From: Bacteroidales bacterium
GTDB taxonomy: Bacteria > Bacteroidota > Bacteroidia > Bacteroidales > F082
Assembly: GCA_016291135.1 (NCBI GenBank)
Contig: JAEFAE010000009.1
Location: forward strand, 1-64,000
DNA: 64,000 bases
Direction: 5' to 3'
Positions 44,601 through 53,014 of this stretch are shown here, piece by piece. Under the pieces are notes generated by a model that did no database searches, was not told the DNA's origin, and worked only from the letters and a program-made list of their open reading frames with translations. The translations under genes were made by a program, and so were the position numbers. Positions within the stretch are counted from its first letter, which is position 1; every line of letters starts with the position of its first letter.

Positions 44601-44721
44601 CCAATTCAGCGGAACGAGATGGATTGGTAACCTGGAAACCCTCGAACCCGGCCAAGGCTACATGTATAAATCCAATGCTACCGAGACCAAAACTTTCACC
44701 TTCCCTTCGGAAAACAAATAA
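41674..44721 (+). CDS. Secreted M14 zinc carboxypeptidase, multi-domain (CPG70-like)
   Basis: The protein has 1015 residues with a signal peptide (KHFRFVFVMLALVCCGSMKAQ). The M14 domain (about residues 120-400) keeps the zinc ligands His174 and Glu177 (MHGDE), His282 (ANYHGGAEI) and catalytic Glu366 (TIECSK). It is followed by a carboxypeptidase regulatory-like domain (405-480), a PKD domain (490-570), a CUB-like domain (575-690) and the double GWNW module (from about 845). M14B enzymes of this build trim C-terminal Lys and Arg; P. gingivalis CPG70 has a similar M14-regulatory-PKD order but a T9SS tail. The end SNATETKTFTFPSENK is not a T9SS tail. It is the first gene of the protease operon. 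An in-frame ATG at 41647 is possible but lacks a good signal start. Confidence 0.9.
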   Translation: MKHFRFVFVMLALVCCGSMKAQDQQSLKELMRTRGEYYFTLNVDDAVKIPNLGEICSVDGTNGKILVAYANQQEYDKLLELGLQPNLQTPPSLREEARMWDGNKATYAWDSYLTYEQYVSMMEGFPSQALSDRTCTLIDLGQLATSAHRHLLGVRIYSGNPYGKPKFLYTSTMHGDEVTGMILMLRLIDELCTSTDSRITSLLNDVDIYIFPCTNPDGTYHGGNNTVNGATRANGNSVDLNRHFPDFDDGAHPDGASYYQDEAQWMMDLAQEYLFTMGANYHGGAEIVNYPWDTYQPVHPDDAWWRYVSREYAQLCQAVSSSYMTTATYSGDTPSGITNGYAWYTITGSRQDYMNYYGQCREVTIECSKSKTPSASQLPNFWNYNHNAMLTLIEECLNGVHGIVKDAVTLDPLEGVSVTVENHDALGSSVTSHTIGDFHRPIKGGTYTFTFAKQGYYPQSVQVTVADGERVDLEIFLEPNLNLNPDFAASTTDVSLGQGINFTDTSEGLVTSWLWTFEGATPSTSTEQNPTGITYNTPGDYDVTLVVTGPTGNTATKVKENYIHVAETILMQNGEVTTCSGLFYDSGGANDQYGNNLDYTMTFYPGTEGAAVCVTFTEFTLENNYDYLYVYNGTSTSATLIDQYTGGTSPNTVTATNNEGALTFRFTSDSGVTNTGWVATVSCVEKPEITKRCYYLATNVAAGSYIMGSLNGNTLSMPSHNNTTNLITSSATVTPTDYGFSEEEGTNLPQVTLTAYGTNGQYYISYNGRYLARSNYGSSLTWGTSTSQYGRWHIDSNGIYVTSTSGYGGNSTYYLYYNNGSFALSTNAQNNITFYTEGDCPATTIEQTVTLNAGWNWWSTNLEISKTDLEAALGEFGIQVSSHRDGFDMRNTANGNWIGNLSGFCVEKMYKVRVSENCSITLSGIVVSPADHPITLTRGWNWIGFPLEQSLSVSEALSDLNPEPGDEIKSKQNGFCQFSGTRWIGNLETLEPGQGYMYKSNATETKTFTFPSENK

Positions 44722-44758
44722 TAGAAAAAAAACAATAGTTATATAAAACAATTACACC

Positions 44759-47700
44759 ATGAAAAAAGTACTCTTCCTACTCCTCATCCTCGGCTTGGGC
44801 CTCCCCGTCTTGGCCCAGACCAAGATCCAACTGCGCTCCGCCGACCAGGCCACCTGTGTCAAGAGTGACTACCATAGTCTGAAAGCCACGTTCTCGTTCT
44901 CTGGCATTGAAGCCACCGAGTTCCAAAACGACCGCGGCGTCTTTTCGTTGGTCACCATGCCCAACACCGTCATGGGTGGCAATGAGGGCGACCCGCAAAT
45001 TCCCGTCGTGAACGAACTGATCGCTGTCCCGTTTGGCGCCAACCCCACCATCACGGTGACCCGATACACCACTACCGACTATAAAATGGAGGACCTCGGC
45101 ATCCACAAGCTGATGCCGCGTCAGCCCTCCCTGCGCAAGGACCAACGTCCTGAGGAAGTGCCTTTCGTCTACAACGAAGCCGCCTACCAGACCCGTGGCT
45201 TGCGCTCCGAGCCCAAGGCCTTCGTCAGCGTGGAAGGCACCATGCGAGGCATTCGAGTAGGTAAGATGACCATCGAACCTGTCAGCTACGACCCCGTGGG
45301 CAACACCCTCCGCGTGTTCAACAACATCGAGGTGGAGGTCCGTTTCGACGGAGCCGATGCTGCAACCTCCAAACAGATGCTGATTGACACCTATAGTCCC
45401 TATTTCGACATCGTCTACGACCAGATGTTCAATAGCAGGGCCATCATGGATGCCTATACCGACCATCCCGACCTGTACACCACCCCCGTGAAGATGATGG
45501 TCATCACTACCTCGACCTACGCCAATAGCACAGCCTTCCAAGACTGGGTGACTTGGAAAAAGCAAAAGGGCATTTATGTGGATGTCTACACCAAGGACCA
45601 GACAGGATCGACGGCATCGGCCATCAAGTCGTTCATCCAGAACAAATACAACCAAAACCACCCGACCTTCCTGGTCATCGTAGGTGACACGGGCGATATC
45701 ACATACAGCCTGAGCAGCAGCACGACCAGCAAGGTCACCGACTTGTACTATTCCTCACCCGATGGCGACATCTTCCCCGACCTCTTCCTCAGCCGTATGC
45801 CTGTATCCTCCACCACGGAGCTCAGCAACCTGATCAACAAGATCCTGACCTACGAGAAATATACCATGGCCGATCCCTCCTATCTGAACAACGTGCTTCT
45901 GATTGCCGGTTCCGATGGTACCTGGAACCCCAGGGTGGGCCAGCCTACCATCAACTACGCCGCCGACAACTATTTCAATACGGCGCACGGGTTTACCAAC
46001 GTTTACAAGTACCTCTCTTCCTATAACGGATGCTACAACAACATGAACACCGGCATCGGCTTCGCCAACTACACCGCCCACGGCGGCGAGACGGGCTGGT
46101 CGGGGCCTTCGTTCGGCGTTAGCGATGCCAATAGCTTGACCAACAACGACAAGTACTTCTGGGCCATGGGCAACTGCTGTCTGGCCGCCAACTGGGGCTA
46201 CAGCGGCGTCTGCCTGGCTGAGGCCTTGCTCCGTTCAGCAAACAAGGGCGCTTTCGGCTACATCGGCTCATGCCCCGAGACCTATTGGTGGGAGGACTAC
46301 TACTTCGGCGTGGGTGCCACCACCACCATCAACGCCACCCCGGCCATGTCGGACACCAAGACGGGCACCTACGACGCCATGTTCATGGACGACAAGTACA
46401 ACACCCTGAACTCGGTGCCGTTCCTAGGCAATGTCGCCGTCACCTACGCCCATGCCAACAGCTATACGGGCAGCGTCTCCGACACCTATTACTGGGAAGC
46501 CTACCACTGCCTGGGCGATGGTTCCGTGATGCCTTATCATGTGAATCCTTCACCCAACCAGGTAAGCCACCCCAACACCCTCGGCATCGGACTCAGTACA
46601 TTCACGGTAAACGCCCTTCCCGGCTCCTATGTGTCCATCACCATGGACAATGAGATCCTCGGTGTAGCCCAAGTCGGCACCTCGGGAATCGTCAATGTAC
46701 CCATCACCCCCGTCAGCACTACCGGCAATGTGCTGATTGTCGTCACCCGTCAACAACGTCAGCCTTACATAACGACCATCCAGGCCGTTCCCACTGATGG
46801 CTCCTATCTGTCTCTGGAGGGCTTCACCCCCACCGAAGCCCATGTCGGTGACAACACCAACCTGAGCCTCACTTTCAAGAACGTGGGCAACACGGCCACC
46901 TCAGGCAACACCACCGTTACGGTCACCTCCGACGATGCCAATGTCCTCGTCGGTACCAAGACGTTCAGCAGCCTGGCCTCCAACGCCACCACCACGGTGA
47001 GCGGCTTCCGGTTCAACATCCCCTCTGGTATCGCTGACGGCACTCCCATCACGTTCCATTATACCGCTGTGAACGGCAGCGACACCTACGAAGGCAATTT
47101 CATCATCACGGCTACCGAAGCCTTCCTCGAATACCACACCATGGTCTGGGACGGCGGCTTCGTGCCTGGCGACACCTTCACCGTGACGGCGAAATTCAAG
47201 AACACGGGCCACTATACGGCCACCAATGCAATCGCCACGATGGCCTCCTCGAGCAACTACGTCACCATCTCCAACCCGACGATCAACGTGGGTTCCATTG
47301 CGGTTGGCCAGGAGGTCTCGTGCACGTTCAACGTCACTGTCGCCGCCAACTGCCCCGAAAGCGCCCAACTGCCCGTCACCTTCACGATGACGGCCGACGG
47401 AGGCCTCTCCGCACAAGGCACCGAAACCTTGAAAAACGCCTGTAATATCATCTTCCATCTTTATGATTCCTACGGCGACGGCTGGAACGGCAACAAGCTG
47501 GTGGTCGCATTCAGCGACGGGACCCCTTCGCAAGAACTTACCATCTCCAACGGAGGTTCCGCCGACTACACCCTTGAAGTCGGCAACGGCGTCCACGTCA
47601 CCCTCAGCTGGATCACCGGAAGCTATGCCTATGAATGTTCTTTCTCAGTCTGCTATGACGGCGACCTGACCATTTATCAGTCAAGCGGCACACCGAGTGC

Positions 47701-49024
47701 AGGTACCCTGTATGAATTCGACTGCAATTGCGGCATCGCTTCCCAAGTCTTCACCATTACGGTGGCTTCCTCCGGTCACGGAACCGTCAGCGGTGGCGGC
47801 GAATTCACTTTCGGCGAGTCCTGCACGGTGACAGCCACCCCCGACGAAGGCTACTTCTTTGCCGGCTGGACCGAGGACGGGCAGTTCGTTTCGGGTGATC
47901 CGGCATACACTTTCAATGTCTCGGAAGACCGGCATCTCATTGCCAGCTTCGGTGCAGGAACGGTGATCGGCAGTGGTTCGGCCACCTGCGCTTTCCTTCC
48001 CAGCCACAACTATTACAACTTTACACTGTCGGAACAGATCTATACCGCTCAAGAACTGGGCGAGGCCGGCACCCTTACCGCCATTGCCTTTTACAATGCC
48101 GGCGCCGAGAAGACCCGTACCTACGACTTCTATCTGAAAGCCACCAACAAGACCAGCTTCAGCAGCACAACGGACTGGATTGCCGTGTCCAACGCCGACA
48201 AAGTGTTCAGTGGCAGCGTCACCATGACCGCCAACGCATGGACCTTCATCTTGTTCAGCACCCCGTTTGAATACGACGGAACCTCCAACCTGGTATTGGT
48301 GAGCAACGACCATACCGGAAGCTGGAGCGGCTCTCCCCACATGACCTGCCGTGTTTTTGACGCCAATGGCAACCAAACACTTTACAAATACCAAGATGGC
48401 AGTCAAGCATTCACCCCCACCAATCCATCTGGAATCACCGGCACATTGCACAACCAGAAAAACCAAGTCCTGCTCCTAAGAGCGGCCGACGACACCCCTG
48501 AACCCGAAACCCAGACCCTCACGTTGGCCCCTGGTTGGACTTGGTTCTCAAGTTTCCTCGAGTACGACGACGAACTGATTGAAGCCTTGCTGAACGGCAT
48601 TGCCGCTGAAAACGGAACGGCACTCATCAAAAATGTCGATGGCAATACCATGCTTGAGAACGGCACCTGGACGAACGGCATGACCTTCGCAAACGAATCC
48701 ATGTACATGGTCCTCGTTGAGAACGCCGTGACGATCAACGTCACCGCCCTACCCGCCGATCCTGCCGCCCACCCCATCACGCTGCTTCCCGGATGGAACT
48801 GGATCGCCTTCCTCTCCTCCGAACCCATGAGCCTGCAAACCGCCTTGTCCGGAATCACCCCGAACGAAGGCGACCTCATCAAGAACACCGGCCAAAACGC
48901 CATCTATTCCGAAGAGAATGGATGGGTCGGCACGCTCCAGACACTGGAGCCAGGCATGGGCTTTATGTATTTGAACACCGGCACCACCAACCTGATTCTC
49001 ACCTATCCCACTCCTTCAAAATAA
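44759..49024 (+). CDS. C25 cysteine protease, Kgp-like (K1)
   Basis: The protein has 1421 residues. The signal peptide MKKVLFLLLILGLGLPVLAQ leads into a gingipain propeptide (20-235). The C25 catalytic domain (about 240-620) has His441 in NYTAHGGETGW and Cys474 in MGNCCLAANW. GAFGYIGSCPETYWWEDYYF and YYWEAYHCLGDGSVMPY closely follow Kgp of P. gingivalis. Then come an Ig-like domain, CARDB-like segments (680-900), a DSYGDGWNG domain, one InlB-like repeat (990-1065), the EQIYTA module (1070-1240) and a double GWNW module (1250-1421). Lys specificity is inferred from similarity to Kgp. There is no T9SS tail. It lies 37 bases after the M14 gene. Confidence 0.92.
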   Translation: MKKVLFLLLILGLGLPVLAQTKIQLRSADQATCVKSDYHSLKATFSFSGIEATEFQNDRGVFSLVTMPNTVMGGNEGDPQIPVVNELIAVPFGANPTITVTRYTTTDYKMEDLGIHKLMPRQPSLRKDQRPEEVPFVYNEAAYQTRGLRSEPKAFVSVEGTMRGIRVGKMTIEPVSYDPVGNTLRVFNNIEVEVRFDGADAATSKQMLIDTYSPYFDIVYDQMFNSRAIMDAYTDHPDLYTTPVKMMVITTSTYANSTAFQDWVTWKKQKGIYVDVYTKDQTGSTASAIKSFIQNKYNQNHPTFLVIVGDTGDITYSLSSSTTSKVTDLYYSSPDGDIFPDLFLSRMPVSSTTELSNLINKILTYEKYTMADPSYLNNVLLIAGSDGTWNPRVGQPTINYAADNYFNTAHGFTNVYKYLSSYNGCYNNMNTGIGFANYTAHGGETGWSGPSFGVSDANSLTNNDKYFWAMGNCCLAANWGYSGVCLAEALLRSANKGAFGYIGSCPETYWWEDYYFGVGATTTINATPAMSDTKTGTYDAMFMDDKYNTLNSVPFLGNVAVTYAHANSYTGSVSDTYYWEAYHCLGDGSVMPYHVNPSPNQVSHPNTLGIGLSTFTVNALPGSYVSITMDNEILGVAQVGTSGIVNVPITPVSTTGNVLIVVTRQQRQPYITTIQAVPTDGSYLSLEGFTPTEAHVGDNTNLSLTFKNVGNTATSGNTTVTVTSDDANVLVGTKTFSSLASNATTTVSGFRFNIPSGIADGTPITFHYTAVNGSDTYEGNFIITATEAFLEYHTMVWDGGFVPGDTFTVTAKFKNTGHYTATNAIATMASSSNYVTISNPTINVGSIAVGQEVSCTFNVTVAANCPESAQLPVTFTMTADGGLSAQGTETLKNACNIIFHLYDSYGDGWNGNKLVVAFSDGTPSQELTISNGGSADYTLEVGNGVHVTLSWITGSYAYECSFSVCYDGDLTIYQSSGTPSAGTLYEFDCNCGIASQVFTITVASSGHGTVSGGGEFTFGESCTVTATPDEGYFFAGWTEDGQFVSGDPAYTFNVSEDRHLIASFGAGTVIGSGSATCAFLPSHNYYNFTLSEQIYTAQELGEAGTLTAIAFYNAGAEKTRTYDFYLKATNKTSFSSTTDWIAVSNADKVFSGSVTMTANAWTFILFSTPFEYDGTSNLVLVSNDHTGSWSGSPHMTCRVFDANGNQTLYKYQDGSQAFTPTNPSGITGTLHNQKNQVLLLRAADDTPEPETQTLTLAPGWTWFSSFLEYDDELIEALLNGIAAENGTALIKNVDGNTMLENGTWTNGMTFANESMYMVLVENAVTINVTALPADPAAHPITLLPGWNWIAFLSSEPMSLQTALSGITPNEGDLIKNTGQNAIYSEENGWVGTLQTLEPGMGFMYLNTGTTNLILTYPTPSK

Positions 49025-49036
49025 AGTTTGCAAACC

Positions 49037-52000
49037 ATGAAACGGATCCTCATTCTATTGCTGTCGCTCAGCCTGGGCCTTTTCGCCCAGGCTCAGCAGC
49101 CGCAATCCCACTGGAACAAAGTCCTCAGTAACCAGCCTGAGACGTTTCGGACCCAGCTGGTTTCCTCCTCGGAGAACAGCATCAAGGTGAACGTCCAGGT
49201 CCCCGGCTTCTACACCACCAGCGTGGTCACGCCTAAGGGTGAAGCCCATGTGATCACCGTTCCAAAATCCCTCAGCACCGCCCAAGCAGGCGAGCCCGAC
49301 GTGCCGATGACCGGCATCCCCTTGATGATTGGCGACAAGGCCCGCATGAAAGCACGTGTCGTCGAAGCCCAATACCAAGACTTCGAAGGCATTGAGGTTG
49401 CACCCTCCAAGGGTGACTTCAGTCGTCAGATCGACCCGGCCACGGTACCCTACACCTACGGCGAATGCTACGGCAAGGACGCCTTCTTCCCGGCCAGCAA
49501 CCTCGACCTGTACGCGCCTTACATCATTCGCGACTTCCGCGGACAAAACCTGGCCGTCCATCCCTTCGCCTACAACCCTGTCAGCAAGACCCTCCGCGTG
49601 TATTACAACATGACAGTCGAGCTGTACAAGGTGGACGACAAAGGAGAGAACATCATCGAAAGCCGCCGCGGCAACGAGGTCAAGATGGATCCCGACTTCC
49701 AAAGCATCTATGCGCGCCATTTCCTCAACTACGAAGATAATGCCGCCAAATACACGGTTCTCGACGAAGAAGGCGACCTGCTCATCATCTGCTACAACAA
49801 CTTCATGAGTGCGATGACGGACTTTGTCAACTGGAAGAAGACCCGCGGCATCAACACCACCATTGTGGGTACCAACACGGCAGGCTCCACCTATTCCGCC
49901 ATCAAGAACTATATACAAAGCCAATACAACGCCAACAACAACCTGACCCATGTGCTGCTGGTAGGCGATGCCGCCCAAATTCCCGGGTATCCCTACTCCG
50001 ATGGCGGTTATGACTGGTCGGGCAAAGGCGACAACCAATACGGCCAGATTGTGGGGAACGACATCTACAACGATGTCATCATCGGACGATTCTCCGCCGG
50101 CAGCGTGGCTCAGGTGACCACCCAGGTCAACCGCATCCTCACGTACGAGAGAGACCTGACCACCAGCGCCACCTGGTGCCAGAACGGCTTGGGCATCAGC
50201 GCCTCGGCAGGCAGTGGCGGTCACTATGGCGAAGACGACTACCAACATGTCGAGAACCTCCGCGCCGACTTGCTCAATTACGGTTATTCAACTGTGTATC
50301 AAGATTATGCAAGCGTAAGCGGCTATCCCTCATCATCAACGACTACCATCAGCAACCATATCAATAGCGGTGTCGGCATCATCAATTACTGCAACCATGG
50401 TCAAGAGACCGGATGGCAGTCGCATTATTACATGAATTCCCACGTCAACGCCTTGACCAACAACAACAAACTGCCCTTCATCTTCTCGGTGGCTTGTTTG
50501 GTGGGCAAATACGACTACACCGGCGGTGATTGCTTTGCTGAAACCTGGATGCACGCCACCAATGGCTCCACTCCAACGGGAGCCATCAGCGGCATGTTCT
50601 CCTACATCTCACAACCTTGGATCCCGCCCATGTGGGCCCAAGACGAGTTTGTCGACATCCTCTGTGAACTGAAGGGCAACAACATCAAACGCTCCTTTGG
50701 CGGTGCGGCCATCAACAGTCTGTTCAGCATCTTCGACCACTATAGCACCACCCAGACGGCAGCAGTGGGCACCTACAAAGCATGGGTGCTTTATGGCGAC
50801 CCGACCTTGATGCTCCGCACCAAGACCCCGCAAAACATGACGGTAACCCATGCCGGTACGGTCGATGTCACCCAAAGCAACTACACCGTCAACGTCAGCA
50901 ACGGCAATGGCGCCTTGGCCACCCTCACCAATGCCACCCACACCATCCTGGGCAAGGCCACGGTAAACAACGGCACGGCCAACATCGCCCTCACGGGCAC
51001 GATCACGGGCGGCGAGACCCTCACGCTCTGTGTGTTTGGCTACAACAAGGTCACCTATCTGGGCACCGTCGAAGTGGTGGCCGGCGAGCAATACGCCATC
51101 ACCGCCACGGCCGATCCAACGGACGGCGGCACAATCAGCGGCATCGGAACGTTCTACGAAAACACGGAATGCACGTTGACCGCCACGCCCAACCGCGGCT
51201 ATGCCTTTGCCAACTGGACCTTGGATGGCGAGGTCGTCTGTGAGACGCCCGAATACACCTTCACCGTGACGGGCGAGGCCTGCTACACCGCACATTTCAC
51301 AGCCCTTTCCGCCCACAGCGTCACCGGCCTTGAGGTGCAGCACGGCACCTTCAGTTTCGATCTGAGCACCGCCTACGCAGGCGAGACCGTCACGTTGACA
51401 CCCCTCCCTGAAAGCGGCTACCAGCTCCGGGCCTGGGTTGTCACCAAGACCGACGACCCGACAACGATGGTACCCGTCAGCGGCAACCAGTTTACGATGC
51501 CCGATTACGACGTCACGGTAGCCGCCTTGTTTGTGGTTCCCTCGGGGGGTGAAGTCCCCGTCGGATCGGGCAACAGCACCAATGCCAACCTGCCTTCCAG
51601 CACCGTCAGCCAATTCAGTCTGTCGGAGCAGATCTATACGGCCGAGGAACTGGGGCGTTCGGGCACCATCACCGCCATCGCCTTCCGCAACACGGCCAAC
51701 CCTGCCAGCAGGTCCTTCGACATCTATCTGAAACACACTTCGAAAGCCACCTTTGGCAACAACCACGACTGGGAATCCATCAGCGCTTCCAACAAGGTGT
51801 TCTCCGGGCAAGTCGAATACCTCGAATCGGGATGGTTCACCATCTTCCTCGACACTCCCTTTGAATACAACGGCACCAGCAACTTGTTGGTCTGCGTCGA
51901 CGACAACACCGGCACCGCCTTGGCATCGGCCGAAGCGCCCAAGTGTAACGTCTATTCTTCCGGAGGAACCCGCACCCTAAGGATTTCGGGCAACGACCTC

Positions 52001-53002
52001 AACTACAATCCCACCACGGCAAGCGCTGCCGGATATAACGGCACCCGCGTGGGCCAATGCAACCAAATCCAGTTCAATTTCTACGACCCCGACGATGCCG
52101 CCACCATCAACGTCTTCCCTGAATCGATGGATGGCTTCGGATATGCGTTTGGAGAAGGACCTTCGGAGGCGCAGCCACTCACCTTGTTGGCCTCCACCTC
52201 GGACGCCTTGGTCGTCACCGCCCCAGAACACTATGAATTGGCCAACGTTCCCGATGGCCCCTTTAGTGCAAGCCTCACCCTAGAAGACTCCCCGGTCATC
52301 TATACTACACTCTATGTCCGGCTGAAGGCAGGATTGAACGGCGGTAGCTACAACGAGTCCTTGCAACTCCAATCCGGTTCCACCACGCAGACCGTCTCCC
52401 TCGGCGGCGAAGTCCACCAGGACGAGCCGCCGGTTACCACCGTGACACAGACCCTTCAGCTGTACCCTGGTTGGAACTGGTTCTCCTGCTATGTCGAATT
52501 CGACGAGGCCGTCATCGATGCACTCAAAGCTGGCATCGCCGCCACCAACACCACGGCTTTGATCAAGAACGTCGGCAGCAACACCATGCTTGAGGGTGAC
52601 ACTTGGTCGAACAACCTGCCCTTCGCAAACGAATCCATGTACATGATCCTCGTTGAAAACGCCACGACGATCAACCTCACTGCCCTACCCGCCGATCCCG
52701 CCGCCCATCCCATCACTTTGGTTCCCGGATGGAACTGGATTGCCTTCCTTTCCTCCGAACCCATGAGCCTGCAAACCGCCTTGTCTGGAATCACCCCAAA
52801 CGAAGGTGACCTCATCAAGAACGCCTCACAAAATGCCAACTATATTGGTGAATATGGTTGGAGCGGATCACTCGGCACGTTAGAACCCGGCATGGGCTTC
52901 ATGTACCTGAATACGGGTTCTACCCCGTTGACCTTGACCTTCCCGACCCCGAACCGGAAGGAAGCCACGCAAGCTTCACTGAGAACAATTCAAAGCAACT
53001 AA
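49037..53002 (+). CDS. C25 cysteine protease, Rgp-like (R1)
   Basis: The protein has 1321 residues. Signal peptide ILILLLSLSLGLFAQAQ, propeptide to about 240, then the C25 domain with His454 in NYCNHGQETGW and Cys487 in FSVACLVGKYDY. CFAETWMHATNGSTPTGAIS and SQPWIPPMWAQDEF follow the Arg-gingipain pattern. An Ig-like domain (600-690), two InlB-like segments (690-845), the EQIYTA module (848-1020) and a double GWNW module (1135-1310) complete it. The tail NRKEATQASLRTIQSN is not a T9SS domain. It begins 12 bases after K1, and its GWNW DNA is nearly identical to that of K1. Arg specificity is inferred. Confidence 0.92.
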   Translation: MKRILILLLSLSLGLFAQAQQPQSHWNKVLSNQPETFRTQLVSSSENSIKVNVQVPGFYTTSVVTPKGEAHVITVPKSLSTAQAGEPDVPMTGIPLMIGDKARMKARVVEAQYQDFEGIEVAPSKGDFSRQIDPATVPYTYGECYGKDAFFPASNLDLYAPYIIRDFRGQNLAVHPFAYNPVSKTLRVYYNMTVELYKVDDKGENIIESRRGNEVKMDPDFQSIYARHFLNYEDNAAKYTVLDEEGDLLIICYNNFMSAMTDFVNWKKTRGINTTIVGTNTAGSTYSAIKNYIQSQYNANNNLTHVLLVGDAAQIPGYPYSDGGYDWSGKGDNQYGQIVGNDIYNDVIIGRFSAGSVAQVTTQVNRILTYERDLTTSATWCQNGLGISASAGSGGHYGEDDYQHVENLRADLLNYGYSTVYQDYASVSGYPSSSTTTISNHINSGVGIINYCNHGQETGWQSHYYMNSHVNALTNNNKLPFIFSVACLVGKYDYTGGDCFAETWMHATNGSTPTGAISGMFSYISQPWIPPMWAQDEFVDILCELKGNNIKRSFGGAAINSLFSIFDHYSTTQTAAVGTYKAWVLYGDPTLMLRTKTPQNMTVTHAGTVDVTQSNYTVNVSNGNGALATLTNATHTILGKATVNNGTANIALTGTITGGETLTLCVFGYNKVTYLGTVEVVAGEQYAITATADPTDGGTISGIGTFYENTECTLTATPNRGYAFANWTLDGEVVCETPEYTFTVTGEACYTAHFTALSAHSVTGLEVQHGTFSFDLSTAYAGETVTLTPLPESGYQLRAWVVTKTDDPTTMVPVSGNQFTMPDYDVTVAALFVVPSGGEVPVGSGNSTNANLPSSTVSQFSLSEQIYTAEELGRSGTITAIAFRNTANPASRSFDIYLKHTSKATFGNNHDWESISASNKVFSGQVEYLESGWFTIFLDTPFEYNGTSNLLVCVDDNTGTALASAEAPKCNVYSSGGTRTLRISGNDLNYNPTTASAAGYNGTRVGQCNQIQFNFYDPDDAATINVFPESMDGFGYAFGEGPSEAQPLTLLASTSDALVVTAPEHYELANVPDGPFSASLTLEDSPVIYTTLYVRLKAGLNGGSYNESLQLQSGSTTQTVSLGGEVHQDEPPVTTVTQTLQLYPGWNWFSCYVEFDEAVIDALKAGIAATNTTALIKNVGSNTMLEGDTWSNNLPFANESMYMILVENATTINLTALPADPAAHPITLVPGWNWIAFLSSEPMSLQTALSGITPNEGDLIKNASQNANYIGEYGWSGSLGTLEPGMGFMYLNTGSTPLTLTFPTPNRKEATQASLRTIQSN

Positions 53003-53014
53003 TAACCGTATATT

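Noticed and set aside
44600-44721. Calling the GWNW C-termini T9SS type A sorting domains
   Set aside because: They lack the PNP motif, the middle glycine-rich strand and the final KLVV-type end that K2 shows. They are kept as a separate module.
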